Origin: DATJZH01 sp035499215 | GTDB taxonomy: Bacteria; Actinomycetota; Actinomycetes; Streptosporangiales; Streptosporangiaceae | Direction of reading: 5' to 3' | NCBI GenBank assembly: GCA_035499215.1 | Contig: DATJZH010000011.1 | Coordinates: 1-22,287, forward strand | Length of the DNA: 22,287 bases | Part shown: piece after piece, positions 7,306 to 14,020 of the stretch | How the letters are laid out: each line of letters starts with the position of its first letter | Position numbering within the stretch: position 1 is the stretch's first letter | Notes under the pieces: model-generated | Databases searched by the model: none | Told to the model about the DNA's origin: nothing | Seen by the model: the letters and a program-made list of their open reading frames with translations, nothing else | Position numbers and translations under genes: made by a program

Positions 7306-8161
7306 GCGGTGCGAACCGGCGGCGGCTCAGCAGGGCGATGCCGCCTGCTGCCGCAGCCAGCCCGGCAAGCGCGGCCGCCGCCCAGGGAACGAGCGAGTCC
7401 CCCGGCTGCCCGGCGGTGCCGCCGAATCCCATCGAGGCCCCGCCGGACGGCATGACCCTGCTTCCGGCGGAGTCCTCCAGGCACTCGACCTTCAGCTGGC
7501 CCATGTCGTCCAGGACGACGAGGGTGTAAATGGAGTCGGCCGACAGCGTGTCGGTGTCAGCGGCCTGCTGGGTGGCGCCGACCGCGTGCACCGTCACGGT
7601 TCCGGCTGCCACGGCCCGGTAGGGCGTCACGGCGGTGAATCTGAGCTGCCCGGCGATCACCTTGCTGCCCACCGAGACCTTGACGGGGTTCTGGTCCATG
7701 GATGCCTGAATGACCCGCACCAGGGCCTTGTGCGCTGGCACCTTCAGCTGGTCGGTGAATACCTGCAGCCGCAGTCCCGAGTTCGGTCCCATGCCCGCGA
7801 CCGTGTAAGCGCCGCCGTTCATGACGTTGACGGTCGTGGACAGCACCGGCTTGGAGCTTGGCGGGGCACCTGCTACGCGCATCGCCACGGTGTATTCCCC
7901 GGCTGGCACTCGCTCGTAGCCAGAGACCGTTCCGTAGCTGACATGGTGCAGCACGATCTTGGCGGCGGAATTGCCGAAGGAGTAAAGGTAGACGTCCACC
8001 GCCGGCGTGTTGGGCGAGAAGTGGGCCAGCCGCAGCCAGCCCGCATTCATCGTCGCCGTTGACGCGCTGGCGGCGGGGCTGGCCAGTGCGACGCCCGCGA
8101 GCGCGAGAGCAGCAGCTGCGGTCAGGCGCACCAGCCGGGCGGCTCTTCCAGATACCGACAT
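7295..8161 (-). CDS. DUF4397 domain exported protein with C-terminal membrane anchor
   Basis: The 288-residue product has a twin-basic-free signal peptide (residues 1-33, Ala-rich core, likely cleavage after an ASA). A DUF4397 beta-rich region follows, with WLRLAHFSPNTPAVDVYLY at its start. The pattern then repeats as HKALVRVIQASMDQNPVKVSV, and a further strand-rich part runs to about residue 220. A Gly/Ser-rich stretch leads to a hydrophobic segment and a basic end (RRRFAPHAR), the layout of a surface protein anchored in the membrane. The usual LPxTG-type motif is not visible before the anchor. I chose the ATG at 8161 because GGAG (8171-8174) lies 9 bases upstream; the ATG at 8170 would abut that site. 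DUF4397 proteins are commonly paired with sortases in actinobacteria. Their role is unknown. Confidence 0.85.
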   Translation of the reverse strand: MSVSGRAARLVRLTAAAALALAGVALASPAASASTATMNAGWLRLAHFSPNTPAVDVYLYSFGNSAAKIVLHHVSYGTVSGYERVPAGEYTVAMRVAGAPPSSKPVLSTTVNVMNGGAYTVAGMGPNSGLRLQVFTDQLKVPAHKALVRVIQASMDQNPVKVSVGSKVIAGQLRFTAVTPYRAVAAGTVTVHAVGATQQAADTDTLSADSIYTLVVLDDMGQLKVECLEDSAGSRVMPSGGASMGFGGTAGQPGDSLVPWAAAALAGLAAAAGGIALLSRRRFAPHAR

Positions 8162-8170
8162 CTGCTTCAT

Positions 8171-8174
8171 CTCC
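8171..8174 (-). promoter_or_regulatory. Ribosome binding site that fixes the DUF4397 start
   Basis: GGAG on the minus strand is 9 bases before the ATG at 8161 but directly touches the ATG at 8170. It therefore supports the shorter product, three codons inside the longest frame. Confidence 0.6.
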
Positions 8175-8242
8175 AGTCTTGGTGCGGCCCCGGCCGCGCG
8201 AATGGTCGCGACATCATGGTCGTGCTGTTACGAGCCATGTCA

Positions 8243-9673
8243 TCACGGGCTGTTAACCAGCAGGCCGAGCGGACTTGGCGCGGAGAACTCGACCTCCGCG
8301 GCGGTGCTGCCAGCGAGGCGCCGGATACGCACGCTGGCTGCCTTGTAGGGCGCGTGCTGCTGGCCCAGGAACGCCAGCAGCCAATGGCGGTAGCCGCGGC
8401 CGGACGCTCCGGTCCCGATGACGGCAAGCTCGGCCGAGCGCAGCGGCACGCCGCGACTGGCGCGCGGCCCGCTATCGCCGAAGCCGCGCACTTCCACATT
8501 GTTCGTCGCCGTCAGCGCGGCGAGGGTCATCAGCAGCCTCGAGTCGACCTGTCCGGCGGCCAGTTCCCGCCGCGCGGGCTTGGCGGCCGACAGCCGGGAG
8601 TTGTGCAGCAGCTGGCTGCCTGTCTGCGCACGGGACGTCACGTCGGCGCGCAGCGCACCGAGGTAGGCGGCCGTGCCTCCGACGGCGGTAGCCCGGACGT
8701 CGATCCGAGCCCCACCGGAGCCGAAGCGGGCGATGATCAACGGCGCGTACACCTGGCTGAGACGGCTGCCGAACTGGCCGCGGATAGCCGCCGTAGCGAC
8801 CACGATCGTCGAGCCGAGCGGATCGTTCGAGGCTGGCCCGATGGGGTCAAGGTTCCCCGGCGGGAAACCGCGTGCCTGGATAGCTGAGCACATCACGGGA
8901 TCGCAGGCTACGATGGCGGCTGGGCTGGCCTGAGCGGCGATCCAGCCGGCAGCCTGGGCCCGGCTGGCCGCCACCGCCGCGGCCGAGCCGCCGCTGGCCG
9001 AGCCTGCCGGGCGGCCCGCCCGGCCGCCAGCGGAGTGCGTCAGGACGCTGGCGGTCAGCACCGCTATCACGGCGACGACGATGTACACGATCACTGCGGC
9101 GGCGGCCAGGAACTGGCCCTGCCTGCCGTCCTGCCCGTGCCGCGACCGGAAGGGCAGATGACGTTGCGCCCAGAGCCGCAACGTCGTCGCCAGCACCGCC
9201 GCCCACGATGGCACTGTCTCGTTCTCGGCCGGTGATCTTGGCAGCAACGCGCCCGGGGCCGGTCTCGGCACCGTCGGCCACGGCGGGCCCGGAGGTTGCG
9301 GTGCGCTGGGCTCCGGCTCGCCCGGGTTCGGCAGGCCCGGCTCTCGCGGTGCGCTGGGCTCCGGCAGGCCCGGTTCCGGCGAGTCCGGGTCCGGCGCGCT
9401 CAGCGTCGGTGTACTCGGGGCCGGCGGGCTGAGCATCGGATCAGGCGAGCCGGGCCGCCGGGCGGCGGGCTGGCATGCGGCGGGCCCCGCGGCGGATGCC
9501 CGCGGCGTTCTGGCCGGCGGACAGCCTGCGGTCAGCTCAGGTGCGGCCGGCTCAGGTGCGGCCGGCTCGGGCGCGGCCGGCTGCCGACAGGCAGGCGGCC
9601 GCGAGTCGCGTGCCTGGCCGCTCCGGGCCTCGGGCAGGCGAGAGGAGAGCGCCATCCGGCTGTCCTTGGTCAT
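8243..9673 (-). CDS. Proline-rich single-pass membrane protein of unknown function
   Basis: This is a 476-residue protein in three parts. Residues 1-150 are low-complexity and rich in Pro, Ala, Ser and Glu, with repeats of the type PEPAA, PEPSAP and GLPEP. One membrane segment lies at about 188-213 (core VIVYIVVAVIAVLTASVL). Residues 214-476 would be outside the cell: a Gly/Ser/Ala linker, then VACDPVMCSAIQARGFPPGN with two cysteines that could form a disulfide, then a conserved-looking domain (LGSTIVVATAAIRGQFGSRL and QLLHNSRLS). The layout resembles hypothetical proteins I have seen in other actinobacteria, but I know no function. GGGGGGA (9681-9687) lies 7 bases before the ATG. It is upstream of the DUF4397/sortase pair by 81 bases and may belong to the same surface system. 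At DNA level the N-terminal repeats show as a 15-base tandem unit near 9540-9585. Confidence 0.8.
   Translation of the reverse strand: MTKDSRMALSSRLPEARSGQARDSRPPACRQPAAPEPAAPEPAAPELTAGCPPARTPRASAAGPAACQPAARRPGSPDPMLSPPAPSTPTLSAPDPDSPEPGLPEPSAPREPGLPNPGEPEPSAPQPPGPPWPTVPRPAPGALLPRSPAENETVPSWAAVLATTLRLWAQRHLPFRSRHGQDGRQGQFLAAAAVIVYIVVAVIAVLTASVLTHSAGGRAGRPAGSASGGSAAAVAASRAQAAGWIAAQASPAAIVACDPVMCSAIQARGFPPGNLDPIGPASNDPLGSTIVVATAAIRGQFGSRLSQVYAPLIIARFGSGGARIDVRATAVGGTAAYLGALRADVTSRAQTGSQLLHNSRLSAAKPARRELAAGQVDSRLLMTLAALTATNNVEVRGFGDSGPRASRGVPLRSAELAVIGTGASGRGYRHWLLAFLGQQHAPYKAASVRIRRLAGSTAAEVEFSAPSPLGLLVNSP
9540..9585. repeat. Short tandem repeat (15-base unit) inside the proline-rich region
   Basis: About three copies of CTCAGGTGCGGCCGG and close variants lie head to tail. 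They encode the repeated Pro-Glu-Pro-Ala-Ala units of the membrane protein. Such repeats can change copy number by slippage, which would alter linker length without changing frame. Confidence 0.7.
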
Positions 9674-9800
9674 GAGCCATTCCCCCCGGGCTTGCCGGAA
9701 GGCGGATGCAGCGGCGCCCCCAGAAGATATAGCCCATAATGCTAGCGGATGAAGTTCCGCCAGAACTACGGATTGTCGCCAAAAACTTGTCTTATATCGG

Positions 9801-9813
9801 AGCGCTTAGCGCT
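9801..9813. repeat. Inverted repeat AGCGCT-T-AGCGCT
   Basis: Two copies of the self-complementary hexamer AGCGCT flank a single T. The element shares its last base with the next inverted repeat, so the two together make a 34-base structured block (9801-9834) about 130 bases upstream of the membrane protein start. Confidence 0.5.
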
Positions 9814-9834
9814 ATGCATCATGACATATGCATA
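9813..9834. repeat. Inverted repeat TATGCAT-N8-ATGCATA, possible operator
   Basis: Perfect 7-base AT-rich arms at 9813-9819 and 9828-9834 are separated by 8 bases, giving 15-base centre-to-centre spacing. AT-rich arms are very unlikely by chance in DNA of this composition. The shape fits a dimeric helix-turn-helix regulator site; which regulator is unknown. Confidence 0.5.
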
Positions 9835-9915
9835 AGGCCGGCAGAAGTCGGCAGGTCATGGCGCATCGTCGTGCCGTCCGCGCCGAGACCGGCCGTTGAG
9901 CTTCTCCGGCGGTCC

Positions 9916-9927
9916 CTGAGCGCTCAG
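9916..9927. repeat. Perfect 12-base palindrome CTGAGCGCTCAG
   Basis: It contains the same AGCGCT core as the element at 9801-9813, about 110 bases away. It could be a second, distant copy of one operator, or chance. Confidence 0.35.
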
Positions 9928-10074
9928 TAACTGACTGCCGGATTTGACGCCACTTCCGGCCGTAAGCCAGACATGGGCGCCGCCCGGCCCTGCGAACGGA
10001 GGCTGCGCTCGCTGGGAGACCTCCGCAGGCCGAATATCCCCGGTGCTGTTGCCGGCGCGGCCTGCCCTTCTGAC

Positions 10075-10144
10075 GGCTAGCTCCCCGGCCGCGGCCGGGC
10101 TAGCTCGCCGGCCGCGCCTGCCGGCCGGCGGCTAGCTCCCCGCC
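10075..10144. repeat. Three copies of GGCTAGCTCSCCG at the 3' end of the GT4 gene
   Basis: Near-identical units start at 10075, about 10099 and about 10130; the last contains the GT4 stop codon. Between the first two lies the palindrome CCCGGCCGCGGCCGGG (10084-10099), which could fold as a terminator-type hairpin for the long operon, although no T-run follows. The repeated units read on the minus strand begin with a TAG stop motif. They may be a duplicated gene end or a small recombination product. Confidence 0.5.
10084..10099 (-). terminator. Candidate terminator hairpin after the tlyA-to-GT4 operon
   Basis: CCCGGCCGCGGCCGGG is a perfect 16-base palindrome 33 bases downstream of the GT4 stop on the minus strand. 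It is strong, but it needs loop bases to open and lacks a U-tract. Many actinobacterial terminators also lack one, so this is tentative. Confidence 0.3.
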
Positions 10145-11364
10145 AGCGGACGCTGGCCCGCGGCTGCGAGCTGGCCATAGAGGGCGGTAACGGCCGCCAG
10201 GGCGTCAGCCTCCGAGGGCAGCTGCGCAGCCCGGGCCCGTGCTGCGGCAGCCAGCCTGGCCGCCAGAGGCTCGTCCTCAAGCACCGACAGCACCGCCGCG
10301 GCAAGCCGCGGCGGGTCACCCGGCGGCACGAGCAGCGCGGCGTCCGTACCAGTCAGCTCGGGAATCCCGCCGACGCTGCACGCCACGATCGGCAGCCCTG
10401 CCTGAAGTGCCTCCTGAATGACGAGAGGCTGGCCTTCCCAGCTGCTGGCCACCACGAATACGTCAGCAGCGCGCAGCAGGGCGGGCACGTCGGCGCGCTG
10501 GCCAAGGAAGCGCACAGCGATGTCCGCGTCGCTGCGCGCCAGCTCGCCGGCCAGCGGCCCGCCGCCGGCAATCACCAGCAGCGGCCTGGGGTCACGGCGC
10601 TGCCATGCGGCCGCGGCCGCCAGGAGCACCCCGTGTCCCTTCTGCTCGGCGAGCCTGCCGACCGCCAGCACGATCGGGCAGCGGCCCGCACCGATATCCG
10701 ACCTGGCTGCCTGGACAGCCTGGGCAGCGGGCGCGCGCGCTGGCGGCGCCGGCACCACGGCAAGCGCCACCCGGCGCGCGCGCCGGCGCCGCATCCGGGC
10801 CTCAAGGTCGGCCGACACGCACAGCACCGCATCGGCCTGCCGGGCGCAGATGCGCTCCAGAATGCAGTACGCGGACCGGGCTGCGCGGCCCCGCGGGGGC
10901 GCGTTATGCACGGTCACCAGCAGCGCCGCGCGGTGACGGGGCCGGCCTGCGAGCGCGAGCGCGGCGAATGCGCCAGCCCGCAGGCCGTGGGCGTGCACCA
11001 CGTCGGGCCTGATCTGGCGCAGCAGGCCGCGCAGCCGCAGGATAGCCGCGGCGTCGCGGGCGGGCCGGGGCCGCTCAAGGATCGGCACCGGCTCGAAGCC
11101 AGTGGCGTCCCCGGGCGCCCCGATTCCGCCAGGGCCGCGCGCGGGCTCCGCGGCAGCGCCGCGCCGCGCGGGCCCCGCGGCGGCGCCGGGCGCGGGCACT
11201 GCAGGATCGACGGCCTGGCCTGCGCCGAACAGCTGCCGGGTGCTTGCCGGACCGAACGCGTGCACCTCCAGCCCCTCGCTGACGCAGCCGCGCGCCAGCA
11301 TGGCGGCATGCCCGGCGGTCCCGCCCGAGGCCGTGCCGAGGACAAAGGCGATGCGCATCGGCAT
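10132..11364 (-). CDS. GT4 family glycosyltransferase
   Basis: The 410-residue product has a GT-B fold of family 4. It transfers sugars from activated nucleotide donors. The N-terminal acceptor domain begins MPMRIAFVLGTASGGTAGH with the glycine-rich loop and continues through VVHAHGLRAGAFAALAL. The C-terminal donor domain has VLAVGRLAEQKGHGVLL, VRFLGQRADVPALLRAADVF and the catalytic E-x7-E motif (Glu310 and Glu318 in SWEGQPLVIQEAL), then GIPELTG. No signal peptide or membrane helix is evident, so it probably works at the inner face of the membrane. The frame continues far upstream, but that part is the shadow of murJ. The ATG at 11364 overlaps the murJ TAA by one base (TAATG), indicating coupling. 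It probably acts on the same lipid-linked glycan as its two upstream neighbours. The sugar is not predictable. Confidence 0.87.
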   Translation of the reverse strand: MPMRIAFVLGTASGGTAGHAAMLARGCVSEGLEVHAFGPASTRQLFGAGQAVDPAVPAPGAAAGPARRGAAAEPARGPGGIGAPGDATGFEPVPILERPRPARDAAAILRLRGLLRQIRPDVVHAHGLRAGAFAALALAGRPRHRAALLVTVHNAPPRGRAARSAYCILERICARQADAVLCVSADLEARMRRRRARRVALAVVPAPPARAPAAQAVQAARSDIGAGRCPIVLAVGRLAEQKGHGVLLAAAAAWQRRDPRPLLVIAGGGPLAGELARSDADIAVRFLGQRADVPALLRAADVFVVASSWEGQPLVIQEALQAGLPIVACSVGGIPELTGTDAALLVPPGDPPRLAAAVLSVLEDEPLAARLAAAARARAAQLPSEADALAAVTALYGQLAAAGQRPLAGS

Positions 11365-13034
11365 TACGGCGCCGCCCGGCGCCTGATGCGCGCAACGGCC
11401 AGGCGCAGATCCCCGCCGTCCAGGGCATAGGCAACGGCTCCGAAGCCCGCCGCGGCGCATGCGGCGGCGAGTCCGGCGACGCCGCCGTCCGCCAGCCGGC
11501 CCGACGCGGGCACCGCGGCGGCCGCCGCCGCGCCCGCCGCCGCGCCCGCCAGGGCAGCAGCCAGGCCGGCCCATGCGGCCCGCGGCGCACCGCGCAGCGC
11601 ACGTGCCCCCCTCGCCCGCCGTACCGCCAGGACGAGCGCGACTGCGGACACGCTCATGCCGGCCGTGTTGCCCAGCCCGAGCGCCGGCACCACCCAGGCC
11701 CTCGGGACGAGGCTGACCGCGATGACGTCCGCCCCGATGACGGCCAGCCAGCCGCCCGACATCGCGGCGGCGGCCATCTTGTTGCGCCCATCTGCCAGCA
11801 GCACCCTGGAGAGGCAGGCCACTATGCCGTAGCCGACCAGTCCCGGCGCGAACGCGGCCAGGCCCCGGGCCAGCTGCGGCACCTGAGCCGGGTGCGAGGC
11901 GAAGATCCGGGCCGCGGGCACGGCTGCCGCCGCCAGGCACGACGCCCCGAGCCACGACATCAGCAGGACGGCTCGGGCTGTGCCTGCTGCGGTGTCGTCG
12001 AATGCCCCGCCGTCGCGCGCGGACAGCACGGGGAAGGCGCTGACGGCGATCGGGATGGCCAGCACCGCGTAAGCCGAGACGAAGACCTGCCAGGCGTAGT
12101 TGTACAGGACGAGCGCGCCCTGGGCGCCATGCCGGTTGGCCAGCCAGATCACGACGAGCACCGAGGCGTCCTGGGCGACAAGCGCCGCGATCCCCACCAT
12201 GGCCAGGCCTCGTGCCCGCGGGGCGATACCCGCGGGGAAGCGCAGCGCGGGCCGCACCCGCAGCCGCAGCCGCCAGGCCGCGACCAGCGCAGTGACCACG
12301 AGCGCGGCCACGCCCAGGGTGGTTCCCGCCGACAGGGTCAGCTCCGCGGCGCTCGACAGCTCGCCCAGGCTGACCAGATGACCGAACCCGGCCTGGCTGA
12401 CCGGGACGAAGATCAGGTAAGCGGCAATCACGACGAGGCTCGAGACCACTGGCGCCAGCGCCGGGGCGGTGAACCTGCGGTGCGCCTGCAGGATGCCGTA
12501 CAGCACGACTGCCAGCCCGTACAGCAGGATCTGCGGGGCGAATACGGTCAGCATCCGGCCCGTTACCGCCACCATGTCCGCGTGCAAGCAGCCCGCGGCG
12601 GGATTGCCCGGATTCAGGACGGAGGCAATCGGCCCCGCCAGCACCGCGATGATCAGGCTGGCGGGTGCCAGGATGACGAAGGTCCAGGTCAGCAGCGCGG
12701 ACGAGATGTGCGTGACCTGCCCGGCAGCGTCAGGATCGCGAGCCGCGTGCTCGGCCGGGCGGGCCAGCACCGGCACCATGATGCTGGCCAGTGCCCCGCC
12801 GAGGATGATGTCGTAGATGATGTTGGGCACCTGGTTGGCCGTCACGTACGCGGTGCCGAGGCAGGCGGCGCCCACGGTACGCGCGAAGACTAGGTAGCGG
12901 ACCAGGCCGAGCAGCCGGGCGGCCACCGTGAGCCCCGCGATGAGCGCAGCCGCACGGCCTATGCCCGGGCCTGGCGGCCGGCTGCGGCCAGGATCAGGGT
13001 CCTGCTCGGTCAGCGGGGCTGCGGGCCCGGTCAC
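11364..13034 (-). CDS. murJ: MurJ/MviN-type lipid flippase
   Basis: This 556-residue polytopic membrane protein belongs to the MurJ/MviN branch of the MOP exporter superfamily, which flips lipid-linked precursors such as lipid II across the membrane. Recognisable stretches include LTVAARLLGLVRYLVFARTV, TAYVTANQVPNIIYDIILGG (the conserved A-F/Q-x-x-P-N region of helix 2) and LLYGLAVVLYGILQAHRRF. About 13-14 hydrophobic segments are visible. It starts at a GTG (13034) within a GTGA overlap with the upstream gene's stop. Compared with the essential actinobacterial MurJ/MviN, it lacks the long C-terminal pseudokinase extension. This may be a second, specialised flippase rather than the housekeeping one. 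The neighbouring phosphotransferase and GT4 genes suggest a dedicated lipid-linked saccharide. Confidence 0.85.
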   Translation of the reverse strand: MTGPAAPLTEQDPDPGRSRPPGPGIGRAAALIAGLTVAARLLGLVRYLVFARTVGAACLGTAYVTANQVPNIIYDIILGGALASIMVPVLARPAEHAARDPDAAGQVTHISSALLTWTFVILAPASLIIAVLAGPIASVLNPGNPAAGCLHADMVAVTGRMLTVFAPQILLYGLAVVLYGILQAHRRFTAPALAPVVSSLVVIAAYLIFVPVSQAGFGHLVSLGELSSAAELTLSAGTTLGVAALVVTALVAAWRLRLRVRPALRFPAGIAPRARGLAMVGIAALVAQDASVLVVIWLANRHGAQGALVLYNYAWQVFVSAYAVLAIPIAVSAFPVLSARDGGAFDDTAAGTARAVLLMSWLGASCLAAAAVPAARIFASHPAQVPQLARGLAAFAPGLVGYGIVACLSRVLLADGRNKMAAAAMSGGWLAVIGADVIAVSLVPRAWVVPALGLGNTAGMSVSAVALVLAVRRARGARALRGAPRAAWAGLAAALAGAAAGAAAAAAVPASGRLADGGVAGLAAACAAAGFGAVAYALDGGDLRLAVARIRRRAAP

Positions 13035-14020
13035 CGGGGTGCTGCGACTGCCGAGAGGGCCGAGGGCGGCTGGGCAGCGTCATCAGTGCCCGGCGGCGGC
13101 CCGGCCGCTTGCGCTGGGGGTGATGCCGCGGCGGGCGGCCGCGCTGGGGCCGGGCGGCGGCCGAGCATGTCGAGCCAGCGCAGCACCGGCGTACGCTCGA
13201 TGACCTTCGTGAAACTGACGGCCTCGCTGGCCGCTGTCAGGCCGGCGACCCCGGCCAGCGCGGCCAGCCGCGTGCGGCGCGGCAGTGCCGCGGCGGCTGC
13301 CCCGAGCATCGCGCCCAGCGCGTTGGCGCCCGCATCGCCCAGCATCGTGCGCTCGGCGAGATCCGCTGGCAGCAGGGCGATGGCTGCGCCGAGCGGTGCG
13401 GCCGCCGCCTGTCCGGCAGGTCCGGGGACGGCCGCCAGCGGCAGGCCGGCTGCAATGACCACCTTTATGGCGCGGCCTGGCCGCAGATCGAAGAGATTGA
13501 GCAGATTGGCGCCGCCCGCTATCAGTCCCGCGTTGATGAGCACATCAGCCGCGGCAGCGGCACCGGCTGCCGGTGCCGCGCCGAGCAGCGCGCTCGCCGC
13601 CAGGCCGGTGGCGCCGATACCGCCGATCTTCACCGCGCCGCTCGTCAGCTCGCCGCTGGCCAGGGCGCCCAGGTGGCCGCGGAAACCCCTGCGGTCGGCG
13701 CCGCCGGCAAGATCGTCGTACCGGCCGAACGCGGCAGCGCCGGCCCCGGCAGCTGCCAGCGCTGCTCGCTGCCGGGCACTCATGCCCGGGCCGCCCGGCG
13801 GGCCGGGCTCTTTCCTGGCGCCGCTCCCCGCCGCGAGCAGCACGGCGGCGACAGCCGCGGCCGCCGCCGCCGGTCCCTCCAGCAGAGTCACAGTCTCGCC
13901 GCGGTGGTTGGTCCGAGTCCACGACGCGGCGCCCCCCGGCGGGCGGCGGCTGAGCGCGGCGTAGGCCAGGCAGGCGCCGCCCGCGGCGACCAGGCTCGTC
14001 CCGAGCGCGGGCCGGTTCAT
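13031..14020 (-). CDS. MraY/WecA-like phosphoglycosyltransferase homologue
   Basis: This 329-residue, very Ala-rich, hydrophobic protein has motif spacing of the polyprenyl-phosphate HexNAc-1-phosphate transferase family (MraY, WecA, TagO). It has YDDLAGG (Asp102/Asp103, the metal and substrate acidic pair), then RGFRGHLGALASGELTSG, then ANLLNLFDLRPGRAIK (Asn172, Asn175, Asp178 in place of the usual N-x-x-N-x-x-D-G) and TMLGDAGANALG (Gly228-Asn233). It would transfer a sugar phosphate from a UDP-sugar to a lipid phosphate in the membrane. The NLFDLRPGR form is the variant found in poorly characterised homologues, so enzyme activity is inferred. The start overlaps the steB stop as ATGA and the stop overlaps the murJ start as GTGA. 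The last 45 residues are a Pro/Ala-rich tail. Confidence 0.72.
   Translation of the reverse strand: MNRPALGTSLVAAGGACLAYAALSRRPPGGAASWTRTNHRGETVTLLEGPAAAAAAVAAVLLAAGSGARKEPGPPGGPGMSARQRAALAAAGAGAAAFGRYDDLAGGADRRGFRGHLGALASGELTSGAVKIGGIGATGLAASALLGAAPAAGAAAAADVLINAGLIAGGANLLNLFDLRPGRAIKVVIAAGLPLAAVPGPAGQAAAAPLGAAIALLPADLAERTMLGDAGANALGAMLGAAAAALPRRTRLAALAGVAGLTAASEAVSFTKVIERTPVLRWLDMLGRRPAPARPPAAASPPAQAAGPPPGTDDAAQPPSALSAVAAPR

Larger units (their letters stand above)
9674..10131. promoter_or_regulatory. 458-base intergenic region with an AT-rich island
   Basis: This gap lies between the end of the GT4 gene and the start of the proline-rich membrane protein gene, both minus strand. Bases about 9725-9840 are far richer in A and T than anything else in the window, with runs such as AAAAACTTGTCTTATAT. 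Three palindromic elements lie at 9801-9813, 9813-9834 and 9916-9927. I could not pick one -35/-10 pair, although several -10-like boxes occur on the minus strand (TATAAG, GACAAT, TATGGG). It is most likely the control region of the surface-protein cluster. The rest (9930-10070) holds nothing recognised, and a 63-codon plus frame across the island is not convincing. Confidence 0.55.

Noticed and set aside
9296..9480. Imperfect GC-rich repeats that might suggest a CRISPR or tandem array
   Set aside because: They are irregular and explained by the Pro-Glu/Gly codon repeats of the membrane protein; no constant repeat-spacer spacing.
9739..9930. 63-codon plus-strand ORF in the AT-rich island
   Set aside because: No ribosome site, overlaps palindromic control elements, and codon third positions do not show the GC bias of real genes here.
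11365..11955. N-terminal extension of the GT4 gene
   Set aside because: The frame is open but lies inside murJ out of frame; the GT4 fold begins exactly at MRIAFVLG, and the TAATG overlap fixes the start.
11892..12893. 333-codon plus-strand frame rich in Gly, Gln, Arg and His
   Set aside because: Antisense shadow of the murJ-like gene, whose motifs and overlaps are clear.
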